Origin: Macropodus opercularis
Taxonomy: Eukaryota > Chordata > Actinopteri > Anabantiformes > Osphronemidae
Reading direction: 5' to 3'
NCBI GenBank assembly: GCA_030770545.1
Contig: CM061098.1
Span: forward strand, 7,148,001-7,212,000
Length of the DNA stretch: 64,000 nt
The notes under the pieces: generated by a model
Seen by the model: only the letters and a program-made list of their open reading frames with translations
Told to the model about the DNA's origin: nothing
The model's database searches: none
Shown: piece by piece, positions 1-11,430 of the stretch
Numbering within the stretch: position 1 is the stretch's first letter
Layout of the letters: every line of letters begins with the position of its first letter
Program-made: the position numbers and the translations under genes

Positions 1-2619
1 TCCTCCTTCCCTGGATAAGGGCAGAGTAAGAGGAGCCCTGTGGTCTGTGTGTCGTAGGTGCAGAGCCGAGGAGGCTTCGCCCTCAGTGCAACATGTGGTT
101 CTCATCAAGCCGCTCCATAGCACTAACGTTACCCATCCTCTTATCCTCTCCTGTCTGATTCGCCCTGCTTGCCTGGGACCACGTGACCGGGTTCGGGTTG
201 GACTTTTTTTTTTTTTCTTTTAATCTTATCGTCAAACTAGATTTTACAAAACGTTTAGAGAACAACTAGAAAATATCAGTTTGCTGTTTAGAGCAGAGAT
301 CACACTGCAGGGATGTCTTTACCTTTGAGGCAGCGTGGGAAAGTTCGCCACAGGGCCTTGATTGGATGCCTGCATGGTTGCACAGTCATGAACAAAAGTG
401 GCCTTAACTGTGCGTCCTCCCTTTTGTTATATTACAGCAGAGCCCAAATACCGGGCGTGATGATACTGAGGCAGGGACACGGAGTGAGTTGTTCGCCCTG
501 CCTTAAAAGTGTGACCTAGTTTTCTGTAAAGTGCTTTTCTGGTGAGTTGTGGGTTGCTCACCACCATATAAAGAAACACAGGCACATTTTTTGTGTGATT
601 TACCCAAGCAACAAACACCGTGATGACTTTGGTCCAGTTGAAGAGGTACATGACAAATAGAGGAGGTCACACCGACTCACTCGTGCTGCATGCAGTGTCG
701 TTGAACGATGTGGAGAAGGTGCAGGAAACTCCCTGTAACGGACAAAAGGCTCAGCGCTGACCAGGCCATCCCAAAATAGTCCCAACATCAAAAAGACATC
801 TGGGAGTAAGGCTTGTGAAAGAGACGTCTGCCTTGCATTGTGTGTTTTGCTCCATGGCCAAGAATTTATGTGGTCTGTGAGGGTTGGAAGTGTTCAGAGG
901 TTTTTTGTTTGTTTTTTTTTGGGAGGGGGGGGGTCACAGATGTTAAAACGTCTCTCTGTACTTTGTGTGACTGTGAATCCTGATCTGAAAATGCAGCAAG
1001 ATGCTGATTGAGGACTTTTCATTCTCTGTTGTTAGTTCTTCCAGAAATAGATGAAGGGTGTAATTAGAAGAGTTAGTTGTGTGAAAGCGAGCCAGCTGCA
1101 AAAAAAAACCCTGCAGGACTTGACATAAGCAGCAGTTTTAAGATCTAAACACTGACTGTAAATAAAAAGGTGATGCGCCCGCAAAGAGCGGCCGAGTGAG
1201 AAGGAGTTTTTGGCTCTCAGCGAGTTAAATGTTTAGGTTGGCTCTCGGTGCTTTGATAAGTCGTGTCTCCAGCTACAGCAGCTGGCCGGCGCTGATAAAC
1301 CCACTATAGACCAGGCCAGCATGACAGGATGGCAAACAGCGGAGCATTTAGCAGCTCAACATATAGTCCCCCAGTTGCACTGAAAATGTTCCAGCAGACA
1401 GAAACACAACTTGCAGTTGAACGTTAATGCTGCCTCTCGTGTAAAAATGAGGCAAGCGGTAGTTTATTGTGTAGTAAAATAGTCAAAGTAACAATAAGGA
1501 GGCATGTTTTACGAGTGTCATTGTGGGCATTTGTGAATGTGTGTGTACATGCAGGCAGGCTCCAGCGTGTGTGTGTGTCTGCATGCATATAGGAGATTTG
1601 TGTGAGTGAGGTTGCGCTTTAGTCAGCTGGGCAGCAAACTCCTCTGCCCACACATGGCTTCACTCCTCCACAGTCAGACACAGTGATGAGTCACATGCTC
1701 CATTCTTACACTTTTGTTCTCGCAGTGTCTTGTTGGGACGTACTGATGGTTGGTTTGTGTCGTGCAGACGCCTCAAAACGCAGCGTCACGTCCTGTCACT
1801 GGACTTTGGGAAGTTGATGAACTCTCCGGCAACCTCTTTATGTCACCGGTGCAGTAGCCGGGCCCGTGTGTGACATCAGCACAATTGTCTCAGCGTGTTC
1901 TCATCAAACAGCTGTCACTCAATAGGTGACCACCGGGCGTGAGCATGTAACGAGTCGAGAGGTGATGAGCGGCGACGAGACGAGCACAGAGGAGGAGAGG
2001 GGAGCTCAGTCTGACCGGGAAGCAGGAAGATGCTGAGATGTCAGTACTCATGATACTACTCCCTCACTGTAGCCTTTTGTAGTGAACTACTTGGGACATT
2101 GTGAGTCAGTAGCTTTGTCATCAGGCCTGAAAACGTTAATAACCACTGGATGCTTTGCTGTATCATCTCACACACCTGTTCATGTTCCCCAGGCACGATC
2201 ACACCACCACGAACGCTGGATTTCATTAGCCAGTAGTACAGGCTAATGTGGGCTTTCGCAGACGCGGATGTGATGATTTGCTCAGTCAGTACCTGAGTCA
2301 TGTAGTCAGCACCGAGATGAGAGGAGCACTTGCGAATGCGGAGATGTAACTTCCATGAACACGGACGACTTCCACCTCCACATTTTCACCCACTGTACCG
2401 CTGAGTGTAGCAGACATCTCCCAAAGCGCCCGTGATTGATCGGTGGTCGCTCTCACACAAGGAAACTTCAGAAGAACAGAAAGTAACCGTGTGTATTACA
2501 TAGAGTAACATCGATGCTGGAGTTTTTGTACAGCAGGGAGGCATAAAAAGCTCATCTCCATGTTTACAATAAAGCACTTAAGGAGAATGAAAGTCCTTTT
2601 TTTTTCTTCCTTCTCACAG
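1..2619. other. Intron of the long dlg3 transcript; no gene seen
   Basis: This stretch lies upstream of the first recognised L27-type exon. I looked for the preceding L27 exon (the conserved block ending in an SNLFQAL-like motif with a phase-1 donor) on the + strand and did not find it, so that exon and the start codon of the long form are probably left of the window. Only low-complexity runs stand out: a T-run near 205-217, a G-run near 920-932 and GT-rich DNA near 1540-1580. The open frames here are short and resemble no family I know. Confidence 0.6.
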
Positions 2620-2705
2620 ATATTCAAGAGTGTTACGAGGTGACCTTGCAGCTGAACACAGAACAAACTGTTGTGAAGGAAGACAGCAGGCAAAACGCGA
2701 GGGAG
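2620..2705 (+). CDS. dlg3: dlg3 long isoform: exon with the end of the L27 domain
   Basis: 86-nt exon between a pyrimidine-rich acceptor (tttttttcttccttctcacag) and a GAG|GTAATT donor. It enters in phase 1 and leaves in phase 0. The translation begins (D)IQECYEVTLQLN, matching the DIQEFYEVTLL stretch that ends the L27 domain of DLG1 (SAP97) and the other L27-bearing DLG proteins. L27 domains heterodimerise with partners such as CASK or MPP proteins. The upstream half of the domain and the start codon are outside the window. The match is from memory, but motif, splice sites and phase all agree. This form is alternative to the zinc-finger-like N-terminus at 11065. Confidence 0.8.
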
Positions 2706-5279
2706 GTAATTTTACCACTTCACATTATAGATTATGGCGAAAATATGCTGCTTGTTTAAACAGTATCTGGTGTCGCACGCGCTGTCGCTGTGTCTTCGCC
2801 TTCTGGCTCCACGGCAGTTTCGTCAGCGGACATCGCGGGGCGTCACTACCTGTTTGCCTCGCACTCCTACGTGGAGCGTCTGAGTCACGGCGGCTGCGAT
2901 TTCAACCTGCCGAGTGAGTGTCAGGACAAGTTGGTGAGAGAGACGCACAGGTTGAGGGAGAAGAGGAAATTAGACGGAGTCAAAAGAGCGCTGATTACCG
3001 CTTGCTCATCAGTGGGCTGCTCTCATTAAAACAAGTGTTTGCAGTTACATGGGTGTTAAGAATATTTTTAGTACGCGACAGAAAACGCCAACAGAATTTA
3101 AAAGATGTCTGGATGGTGTTGGGATGTTTGCTGAAGAGCATCTCGTTGCTCTGACCACCAACAAAGCCATGAGCTGTGGTCGCCTGCAGTTTAATGCTTC
3201 CTCACCAACTCACGCTGTTGTTAATGTTTCGTTTGCTGGCATTTGCTGATCCTGTCCTCAATTAGCAGAAATGATACAAAATGCTGCAGCTTTTACTTTC
3301 AATGGTGCGTCTGCAGGCAGTGATGCAGACATGTAAAAAAATTTAAACTAATTTGTGGAGGAATGACAGAAATTTACACATTTAAAAATGTAATGTTGGA
3401 AATCTATTTAACAGCCTGATGATAAAAACGGATGCATTTGAAGCACCAAACTTCATTTTGTATCAAAAGATCAGGCTATTTTATTGAAATGATGCAAGAC
3501 CATTATTCCATAACGGGAAAAAGGCAGATCACTGTCTAGATCGTGATGTTTTCATTCCAGAAGGAAACACTGTGATATGACTTTAGATTCACTTTTCCCC
3601 CTGAGTCGTCTGTGAACATGTCCAAACGAAAAGTATGAAAAGCATTTAGATGTTCAGGGCAAAGTGTTTTTACAGTGTTATAGGTGATAAATGACACAGT
3701 TCTTTAGAAGATTGATCCCCTCCCTCCACTCAATCACTTAATGGAAATATGTTTTTGAAATGCACGTGCTAAAGCTGAACTGGATTATACACGGTCAGTT
3801 GAACAGGGGAACAGCGATGAACTTGACTTCGTAGACGACATTAAGTTGATGATTTTGTGAATTAAATGAAACTGCAATATGCATTTGTGACATTACAAAC
3901 CATTTTTATCTTTAGTGCACTTTTACAAACACACACTGGCAGAGCAAGCAAGAATCAGCACCTCTAACATGTTAAACTTCATCGAAAGTCTGTATTGTTA
4001 CAGTTTTTATACATAATTACAGATTTAAACTAATGGTATCGATTTCTTTTAGCTGCATGAACCAGTTATTTAAATCATAATTACCCCTTATTACTTTTAG
4101 CTGAAGTTGCTCACTGTTTAAACAATCCCCAGGATAGAGGAACTCCTGTTTGGTAATCGCTGATCAACAACTGAATAAACGACTGCTTATTACACTGACG
4201 TGTTCATAATCTGTCAGTAAAGGAACTAAACCACGAAGTGTGGATATGGCTTGAACCTTGATCTGACATCCTAGGTTTGTCTGATCCTCCCAATCTAGCT
4301 TCTAATTCAGGACAGCATGGCTCCTGATCCTTCCCCATCCCTCTCCCTCCTCGTCCCAGCTGTGTGTCTGGCCCGGACACATTGCTGGAGAGAGAGGAGC
4401 TGACGGAGGGATGCGGCAGTCAGAGTGGGACGTTTGAGAGAGAGCGGGCTGCCTTAATGGACACGCAGCGAGGTGCTCATCAGTATTCTAGCCATGCTGT
4501 TACCTGAGTGGAGGATGGGAGCTAAAATAAATGAGTCTGCAAATTCCCTGATTTGGTGCAGAGTAGCAGGTGAGAGTAGAGAATCACCAGGAGCAAGGAA
4601 GCAGTGTAGTACATTTCATATATGAGCTAATTATTAATACTTTGATTGCAAACACTGTGATGTTACATTAATTGTGTAACCGCCGTTGGAAACCCAACAA
4701 AGTAAAGGGAATGAGTTTTGTGGGAATGTTGTAGACTTGACACCAGTGTCGTGTTCCTTTCCTGATGGTTGGGGTGAGGCCAGACACAGTCGCACTAATG
4801 CTTCGGACTGTCTGTGTTTTTAGAGAAACGCTCAGTCTGTTCAGCCTGGGCACAGGAGCAGCTTTCAGTTTTATCTGGAAGGATCAACTGAGAGAAAGCA
4901 CAGCTTGCCTCCTTTGGAGAAATAGAGAAACTTTCTGAAGCTTTGCCCCGGTGCCTTTGAGCTCCACAGGCTGCCCTCTGCTGTCAGCTCAGGGCCTGTA
5001 TGGTCTGAAGTCGAAGGAGATATTTGAGATGTTTATACGTTTTTTTTATGGCTAGACAGTATTGGTCCTTGTGGTGGGATTTATTTTAACTTCAGTTACT
5101 TATTTGCTGCCATAAATTGAAATATTTATGATGCCATTCATTTCTGATCTGTCATCAGATGTGACCGTTCCCTTCACAAGTAGCAACTTTCTATGCCGTT
5201 GTTGTTGTTGTCTATATTTGTTTGTTGTCATGTTTTCTGTTTAATTTGACCTCGATCTGTCCCTGTCCCGCACAACCAG
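2706..5279. other. dlg3 intron between L27-type exons; no gene seen
   Basis: AT-rich intron sequence. Two short stretches were examined as extra coding exons: 2750-3030, with overlapping small open frames, and 4310-4450, with a pyrimidine-rich run. Neither has paired splice sites with a protein resembling any DLG exon. In particular no YRYQDED-like exon was seen, which in DLG1 and DLG4 lies between the L27 region and the next exon. Confidence 0.5.
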
Positions 5280-5384
5280 GAGGAGGAAGGTGTGTCTCGG
5301 GTGCGAGTGACCAGCAGGAGGAGCCCTCACAAAGTAGAGCGGGTGTCTGGCCTGGTGTCTCGCTCCCACGTCGACATGGCACAG
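5280..5384 (+). CDS. dlg3: dlg3 long isoform: post-L27 linker exon
   Basis: 105-nt exon (35 codons, phase 0 to 0) between a CCAG acceptor and a CAG|GTAGGT donor. It starts EEEGVSRVRV and ends with VSGLVSRSHVDMAQ. The end aligns by eye with the ENVHGFVSHSHISP segment of DLG1 and its PSD-93 counterpart, which follows the L27 region and precedes the ANPPP exon. Its phases fit directly between the exon at 2620-2705 and the exon at 28275. The following residues would read MAQ-ANPPP, the same join as PQ-ANPPP in DLG1. The function of the segment is unknown; it is a linker. Confidence 0.78.
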
Positions 5385-8300
5385 GTAGGTACAGAAAAAG
5401 CAAAGAAAACGATTTACTACCGGACGTTGAACACAACATCTCCTCAGTGACCCTCTGAAAGCACAAGAAACATAAGCCGCTACTAATAGACGTTGGTACT
5501 AACGATACTGATGACATGATTATGCAGCGTCCGTGACACAATCACAGAGGAGCTCCTGCATCACAAAATACTGCTTAACTCACGACGGTTGACGAGCACT
5601 GGAACATTAGGCAGGATTGAGTCCAGGAAGTGAACAGACTGATTTCACATTAGTAAATGAACATTTATTTATTGTTAGAAAGAAGCACATTAGCATGAAA
5701 AAAGTGGAGAACATCCTATAATTTGTGTAATATAATCCTAAATCCTCCTGAATAATCTTTGATTTATTTGATTTATATATTGATTATTAAGAACCAACCT
5801 AAAGGGTCTAACACACATTTAAAGTTTTGAGGCTTGATTGATATTTCCCCCCCCACATTCTAATGTTCATTGCAGATTAGTCTGACGAGATTTAGCATGT
5901 TGATTAGTGAGCTGCAGAGATGTTGCTAAGTGGATTTTCAAACAGTTGCGCTGTCGGTGCTAAGCTAAATGAATGGTATTGCAGCTTTAGCCTCACATTT
6001 AGCTCACAGACATGAACGAGGAATTAATCTGCTCATCCGGCTACTTGCACGAAGGCAAATGAGCATATTACCCATGACGTCTGAATGGCTGCTGATCAGC
6101 CTGTGTTTTATGCTGAAGACGTGACAGACATATCTAGCCATGTTTTTCAGTTTCATTAAAGACCCATGTGTTCGCATTCCTTCCCCATTACAACACGGCC
6201 AACGGCACATGGCAGCACAGTGACTGCAGGCATTGGCTTTTCAGCTGAGCCCAGAACTAGTGCAGTGGGTGGAGGGGGTGGAGGTGTGAGGATCAGGGGG
6301 GTTGGAAGGGGTGAAAGAGAGGGAGACGGTAGGCCGCAAGCACATGGACTCAATGTGCTTGTATGATACGTAGCTAGCCGTGTGTCCGTGTGTGTGTGAC
6401 TCCCTCATCATATTAAGGAGGGAGGTGAGGAGGTGCGGGAATGGGAGGGAGGCACTGGAAGGGAGAGAACGATACAGTGGGGGAGGCTGGAGAGAGACAG
6501 AGAGAGAGGCGGCTGAGAGGCGAGGGTCGGTGCAGTGCAGAGCTGGAACGGACACCCAGAGCTCAGCCTTCCTCGGGTTGCCATGGAAACCACATTCCTC
6601 CCCCGCCTGCATCCCTACAGACTGCTCTGACTCTCTTTCTCTCTGTCTATCTCTCTTCTTGCTTCACTGTCTTTTCATCCTGTTTTTTTTTTCAAATCCT
6701 CTTTTAATTTGTGTGTTTGTATTTAGTTATTTCTTCTTCATAATTTCTGACTCTGCTTCCGTTTTTACACCCTACACGCAGTGAGCCCCCATTCGGCAAA
6801 GCACACTGCTTTCAGATGCATTTCACTTTTGTAAGGTGAATGCATAATTACACAGTGTATTTTACATTCCCATGCACTCATGAACGTATCAGTGCTTTCC
6901 TCTGTATCTCTCCGTTTCCTTCTCTCTATTTTTACTACCCCTTCTGTTCAGCACCATGCTTCAGTAATGCCCCCTCTAGTCATTGCTTTTCTGCCCACAC
7001 ACAGGGCATCTTAGCTTCATTTCTCTGTAGCTGTGGCGTCTGTCACGGACCAAATGCACCTGTATTCACCTTTTTGTCAGTTTCCAGCTTGACCTTCTCC
7101 TCGCGCTTCCTTTTAGCCGAACCCAGCTCTGATGCATCCTACTGTACCACTGTGTTTCTGTCTTCTTCATTTTCCTCCAGTTCTCGTTTCATGTCGCTCT
7201 ATATATATGCTGTGCTCTCTCATTCTTTCAGTTGTAGGTTCTGTGTTCGCTTTGTGTGTGTCTGTGTGTGTTTGCGTGTGGTGGAGCAGCTGTTCTCTGC
7301 CACTGAGGCCTATTAATAGGAGACTTAACCGTGTGGCTTTTGTTTTATATGTCTATCACCAGGAGAGCGGAGTAAAACTGATATTTTTCACATATTTTTC
7401 TGCTTTGCTGCACATTGGCTCCTTTTCATTCATTGAGCAGTGAACACATTCATTCCCACACATTTCCTCTGTATTGTGGTGTTTACTCACTTAATGTAAA
7501 TCAATTCTTCTGAGATGTAATGATGCCTGAGAGAGGCTTATAAGTCTTGCCTCTTCATCCCCTCTTGCATTTCGTTAAGGCTAGTAGAGCAGCTTAGTGC
7601 GTGTTGATGTGGCGGTTCTCCTTTAAGACTGCCTCACTACCGACGGCCCTTTTATGGAGCTGCATCCGGTCAGGTGACAAAGGAATAGTCACACAGCTTC
7701 TCAGAGAAATGCCTGGAAATGACTGAAAAGCTCAATACATGGTCTGTGCAGTGGTTGGGGGTTGTAATGCTCATAATGAGTGTGTGTGAGTGTGTGTGCT
7801 TGTGTGTGTTTGTGTGTGTTACGTGGTGTCCAGGTGGGTTTATGTAATAAGGACTGTGCAGGCTGATGCTGAGCTGATAGTGGTGAGAAAGCTGCAAGGT
7901 AGGATGCGGAAAAGCATCTCTGTTCAGAAGCAAAGTCATCGAATGTGCTGTCTTTTTCATTTGTCAACAGAAGGTCAGAGGTCACCACATTCATTACACA
8001 AAAGAAATCATTTAATGAGGTTGAGCCACGTCTTTGTTGTCCACTGTTTATTTGGACACAATATATTTGGAGGATTGTACACACAGAAAACCACTACTTA
8101 CTCAAGCATATAGCGAAAACAATGATTAAACGACATTACTGTATTTGCTTTATGATGAACTAATAACAACATTTAGTAATAGCATAGAAGTGTTGAGATC
8201 ACAAACATAAGTTAAAAGGAAAAATCCAAACAGCTTCAAAGACATAAACCTTAAAGAGCTTTGCGCTGCAGCAGCTGAATTCCTCCTCCTGCTATACTTC

Positions 8301-10180
8301 TGATACATTAAACCAGCGATTTATTGGCTTTTTATACATGGTTTGTATTATGTAATATAGAGATGGACTAAATATGTCTGCACAGTTCATTTTGCAGATG
8401 TGTGTGTCTGTGTGTGTGTGTGTGTGCACCCGCCCATACAGAAAACATATCAGTTCATTCGGTGCAGCTGAGCTTTCTCTGTCCATCTTTGCTTCATTTC
8501 ATTTTCGTGCATCCTTTCCATTTTCATTTTTGTGCTCCGCAGTGTTTTTCTTTTCTTTGGCAGAAGAAATGGCAGATGTGATGTGGACAGTGTAGAGGAG
8601 AGGCGGACAGAGCGAGGCTAGGGAAGGATGGTTGCAACATGTGCTCGGTCATGTGTGCTGTGATCAATATGCTTACATCGTCCTTTCAAGCCGCTGCCTC
8701 GAAAGCCCGCCTCAACGCTCTGATTGGCTTTAGCAGGCTTTGTGGCTGCAGCCCACACTGTAACTTGAGGCATTTAAAGGTTTCTAGTTCCTGTCTAAAA
8801 ATGCCTGACTTCCCCCCTTTCTGCTCTCTGCTTGGTAAATCTCTGTAGGTTAGAGTGAAAGAATATTGTTATAATGAAGTGAGTTAGTGTTGCATGTAAT
8901 TAAGTGTGGCTGATCCTGCTGTGTGCGCCTCCTGGTAGGTCTGCAACGCAGTGTGCTGTGCCCTCGCTATAAAATCCTGCTCAGTTTCAGAGGACGGTTG
9001 TACTGACACAAAGTAATATACGTATAATTTGAAGGTGCTTTATGGAAGCAGGGGAGAAGCTCTAGCATTCCTGTACGATGTGCTTTCTACACATATACTC
9101 TCTCCCCCATGCAGACACACCCTGCTCTGTTCCCCGTCACATTTCATTAATAATGCATATATGCAGGGCTTTAATGGCGACACTCCAACGTTACCCCTCA
9201 GTTCTCTAAAAGAGAAACCTTCACCCTTAGTGTCTTAGATGTTTTTATCTAGCTGCGATCAATCCACAAATGCATGAGCATGCAAAATGGTTCTCAAGCA
9301 GCCCTGTTCCAGGACTGGAACAGCCACAGTTGCATGCTGTAAAAGCCATGTAGTCGCTCCTTCTGTCTTTTTCCCCTCACACATTCTCACTCTCAATCTC
9401 TTCCTCCACCCACACGAGAGCCCAAGCGTGTAATCTTCTTGGTTTTATACACATGTGTTGATGTCATCATTGTGTAAAAATGTCCCCCCGTGTTTCTCCA
9501 ACAGGAGTGCACTTTTCTCTGACTGTGTGAGTTTGGACCCAATCACGCACATGGGTACCTCTTAATAAAATCCTCGAGCAGCAGTGCGTCTTTACCAAAG
9601 CTAAAAAAGGAAAGGGAGCAATGTAAAGTAATGCAGCATGAGTCAAAGGCGTCCACTGTTGAGAGGCTGATCTAGTGATACCCAGGAGAAAAAGGATTTT
9701 CATTTGCTGCACCTGCATCCACTGTGGGATTATTTACACGTGTGCTGTGACACAGAGGTGGAGGTTGCCAATCACCGGCACAAGACAGATGCAGATGCAA
9801 CGTCTGCAGCTGAACTAGAGATGACCGGGGAGCTAACCAGTGACCAGACGGAGGGACAGGGGTGCTCAGTGTAAGTTAGACTTCGGCTGCAGTGGTTTGA
9901 TGAAAAACGTGGATTAGACTCACTGTGTGGATCAGGGCGAGGGTTGTTTTAGTCAGATTACCGACTATGACTTTCTGACCCTTTTCTTATAAAATAGTGA
10001 GAAAACTGGCAAGCGCTGTGTTTTTCTGGATTTGTTAAGCTGAGACAGGCTGGCAGCAGTGAGGACGAGATGTAGCGGCCCCTTTAAGAACACCTAGCGA
10101 AAGCACTCAGTTCTGTTGGTGCCGCTGCTGCTGATGGCAGCACTGCCAGTTCATTGGCTGTGGCTGTCAGGGCTGAAGTG
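5385..10180. other. dlg3 intron; low complexity, no gene seen
   Basis: Contains GA/CT-rich DNA near 6280-6700 and TG-rich runs near 7250-7275, 7780-7820 and 8398-8427. These create long but compositionally biased open frames on both strands, rich in Ser, Arg, Cys and Val-Cys repeats. None resembles a protein family or has convincing flanking splice sites. Confidence 0.55.
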
Positions 10181-10225
10181 CTAGAGGGATGCTGCTACGT
10201 ATCCCTCTCCCTCCTCCCTCCCTGC

Positions 10226-10244
10226 CTCTCTCTCTCTCTCTCTC
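10226..10244. repeat. (CT)n microsatellite
   Basis: Run of CT dinucleotides within a longer pyrimidine tract, about 820 bp before the ATG of the short dlg3 isoform. Confidence 0.8.
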
Positions 10245-10459
10245 GCTCGCCATCTCCCTCTTGCTTGCTCACATCCCTCTGAATAATCCACATCTAGGGC
10301 AAGCTGGCTGAGAGGCAATCCAGTGCTCAGCTCCTCTCTGCAGGCTGAGAAAAGAGACAGAGAGAGAAAGACAGCGATTTCAACGCAGAAGGAAAAACGT
10401 GAGATTCTGACGGGAAGATACCAAGACTTAAGAGGAAGATTTTCATCTGCGGATATCAT

Positions 10460-10680
10460 TTATTTATACATATTGTTTATATATCTATATATATTTGTAC
10501 ACACACATATAGATATTTATATATATATATACATTAATCCCTGTATATATCTGTATTTGTGCTTGTCTGTTTATATCAATATTTTTATATGTATTTGTGT
10601 GTGTAAATATATATGATATATAAACAAAAGAATATATCTATATATATATAGATATAGATGAATTTATATGCATATCACTG
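10460..10680. repeat. AT-rich low-complexity block (imperfect TATA repeats)
   Basis: Dense TATATA/ATATAT runs, including near 10488-10500, 10518-10532 and 10628-10655, some of them locally palindromic. It sits about 400 bp upstream of the short-isoform ATG. It is probably simple-sequence DNA; any regulatory role is speculative. Confidence 0.7.
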
Positions 10681-11064
10681 TGAACCAAGAGAAGGAAGAG
10701 GAAATTTCTATCATCGGGGCTGGTCTCTGATTCTGTGGTCATATACAATATTTTGAATATTTCCTTTGATCTTCTACGTCAAGAGGACAAAGACTACGTG
10801 CCCATTTTGTATTTTTGTTTTTCTGTGGCTGCTTTTCATCCCTCTTGATCTTTTTTTCTTCTACGTCTGAGAGGAATAAAGCAGAAACTGGCCGGATTTG
10901 GTGAAAAAGGGGGAAATCGGCAGAAATTCCTGTGATTAGAGTCATTTCCGTCGGCATTAGCGCTTTGAGAGTCGATCGCAGCGTGCTGTGTGAGATCTGA
11001 GGAGGCAGCAGAGACAGAGTGCCACGCCGCTCAGCTCAGCATCAGCCCAGCCAGCACAGCCAGC

Positions 11065-11430
11065 ATGCACAAACACCACCACTGCTGCAAGTGCCCAGAA
11101 TGTTATGAGGTGACCCGTATGGCTGCCCTGCGTAGGATGGATGCCCCGTCGTATGGAGGCGAATGGCAGGCCGAGCCCTATGGATACCCACCTGGGTATG
11201 GAGGAGGCCAGACCTTACCCCCTCCAGCCTCAGGAGGAGGTGGAAGCATGGGTGGAGGAGGGGGCACGTTGGGGAGAAGTAAGGGCAAGATTATGTCTGG
11301 TGGGGGCCCAGGAGGCCCCAACCCAAAGGGCCAATCCAAAGGAGGCCCCAAAGTAAATGGCAACAACTCCAGCGGACAAGGAGGATGGTGGCCCGAGTGC
11401 ACCTGTACCAACCGGGAGTGGTATGACCAG
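11065..11430 (+). CDS. dlg3: dlg3 first coding exon, SAP102-specific N-terminus
   Basis: 122 codons ending in phase 0 at CAG|GTAATT. It begins MHKHHHCCKCPECYEV, a His/Cys cluster typical of SAP102 that is known to bind zinc and to replace the palmitoylated or L27 N-termini of other DLG proteins. It ends with the conserved WWPECTCTNREWYDQ. The middle (about residues 40-100) is a Gly/Pro-rich low-complexity linker with two glycine runs, which I do not recall at this extent in mammals. It can join either the exon at 28739, giving the usual WYDQ-VNGSDG junction, or the I1 exon at 28275; both keep frame. Confidence 0.95.

Larger units (their letters stand above)
10181..11064 (+). promoter_or_regulatory. 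dlg3: Probable promoter/5' UTR of the short (MHKH) dlg3 isoform
   Basis: The first coding exon of the canonical form has no splice acceptor immediately before its ATG, so its 5' UTR and transcription start should lie in this stretch. It contains a CT-repeat (10226-10244), a very AT-rich block (about 10460-10680) and, from about 10970, GC-richer sequence leading to AGCATGC at the ATG. No unambiguous TATA box, initiator or transcription start can be assigned by eye. The frame is open upstream of the ATG as far as about 10990 but without another in-frame ATG, which supports 11065 as the start. Confidence 0.45.

Noticed and set aside
6241..7316. Several open frames over 100 codons on both strands
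   Set aside because: They come from GA/CT- and TG-rich low-complexity DNA and encode Ser/Arg/Cys-biased sequence without domains or splice context.
10990..11064. In-frame upstream extension of the dlg3 N-terminus
   Set aside because: The extension has no ATG (it opens at GTG), and SAP102 proteins start at MHKH.
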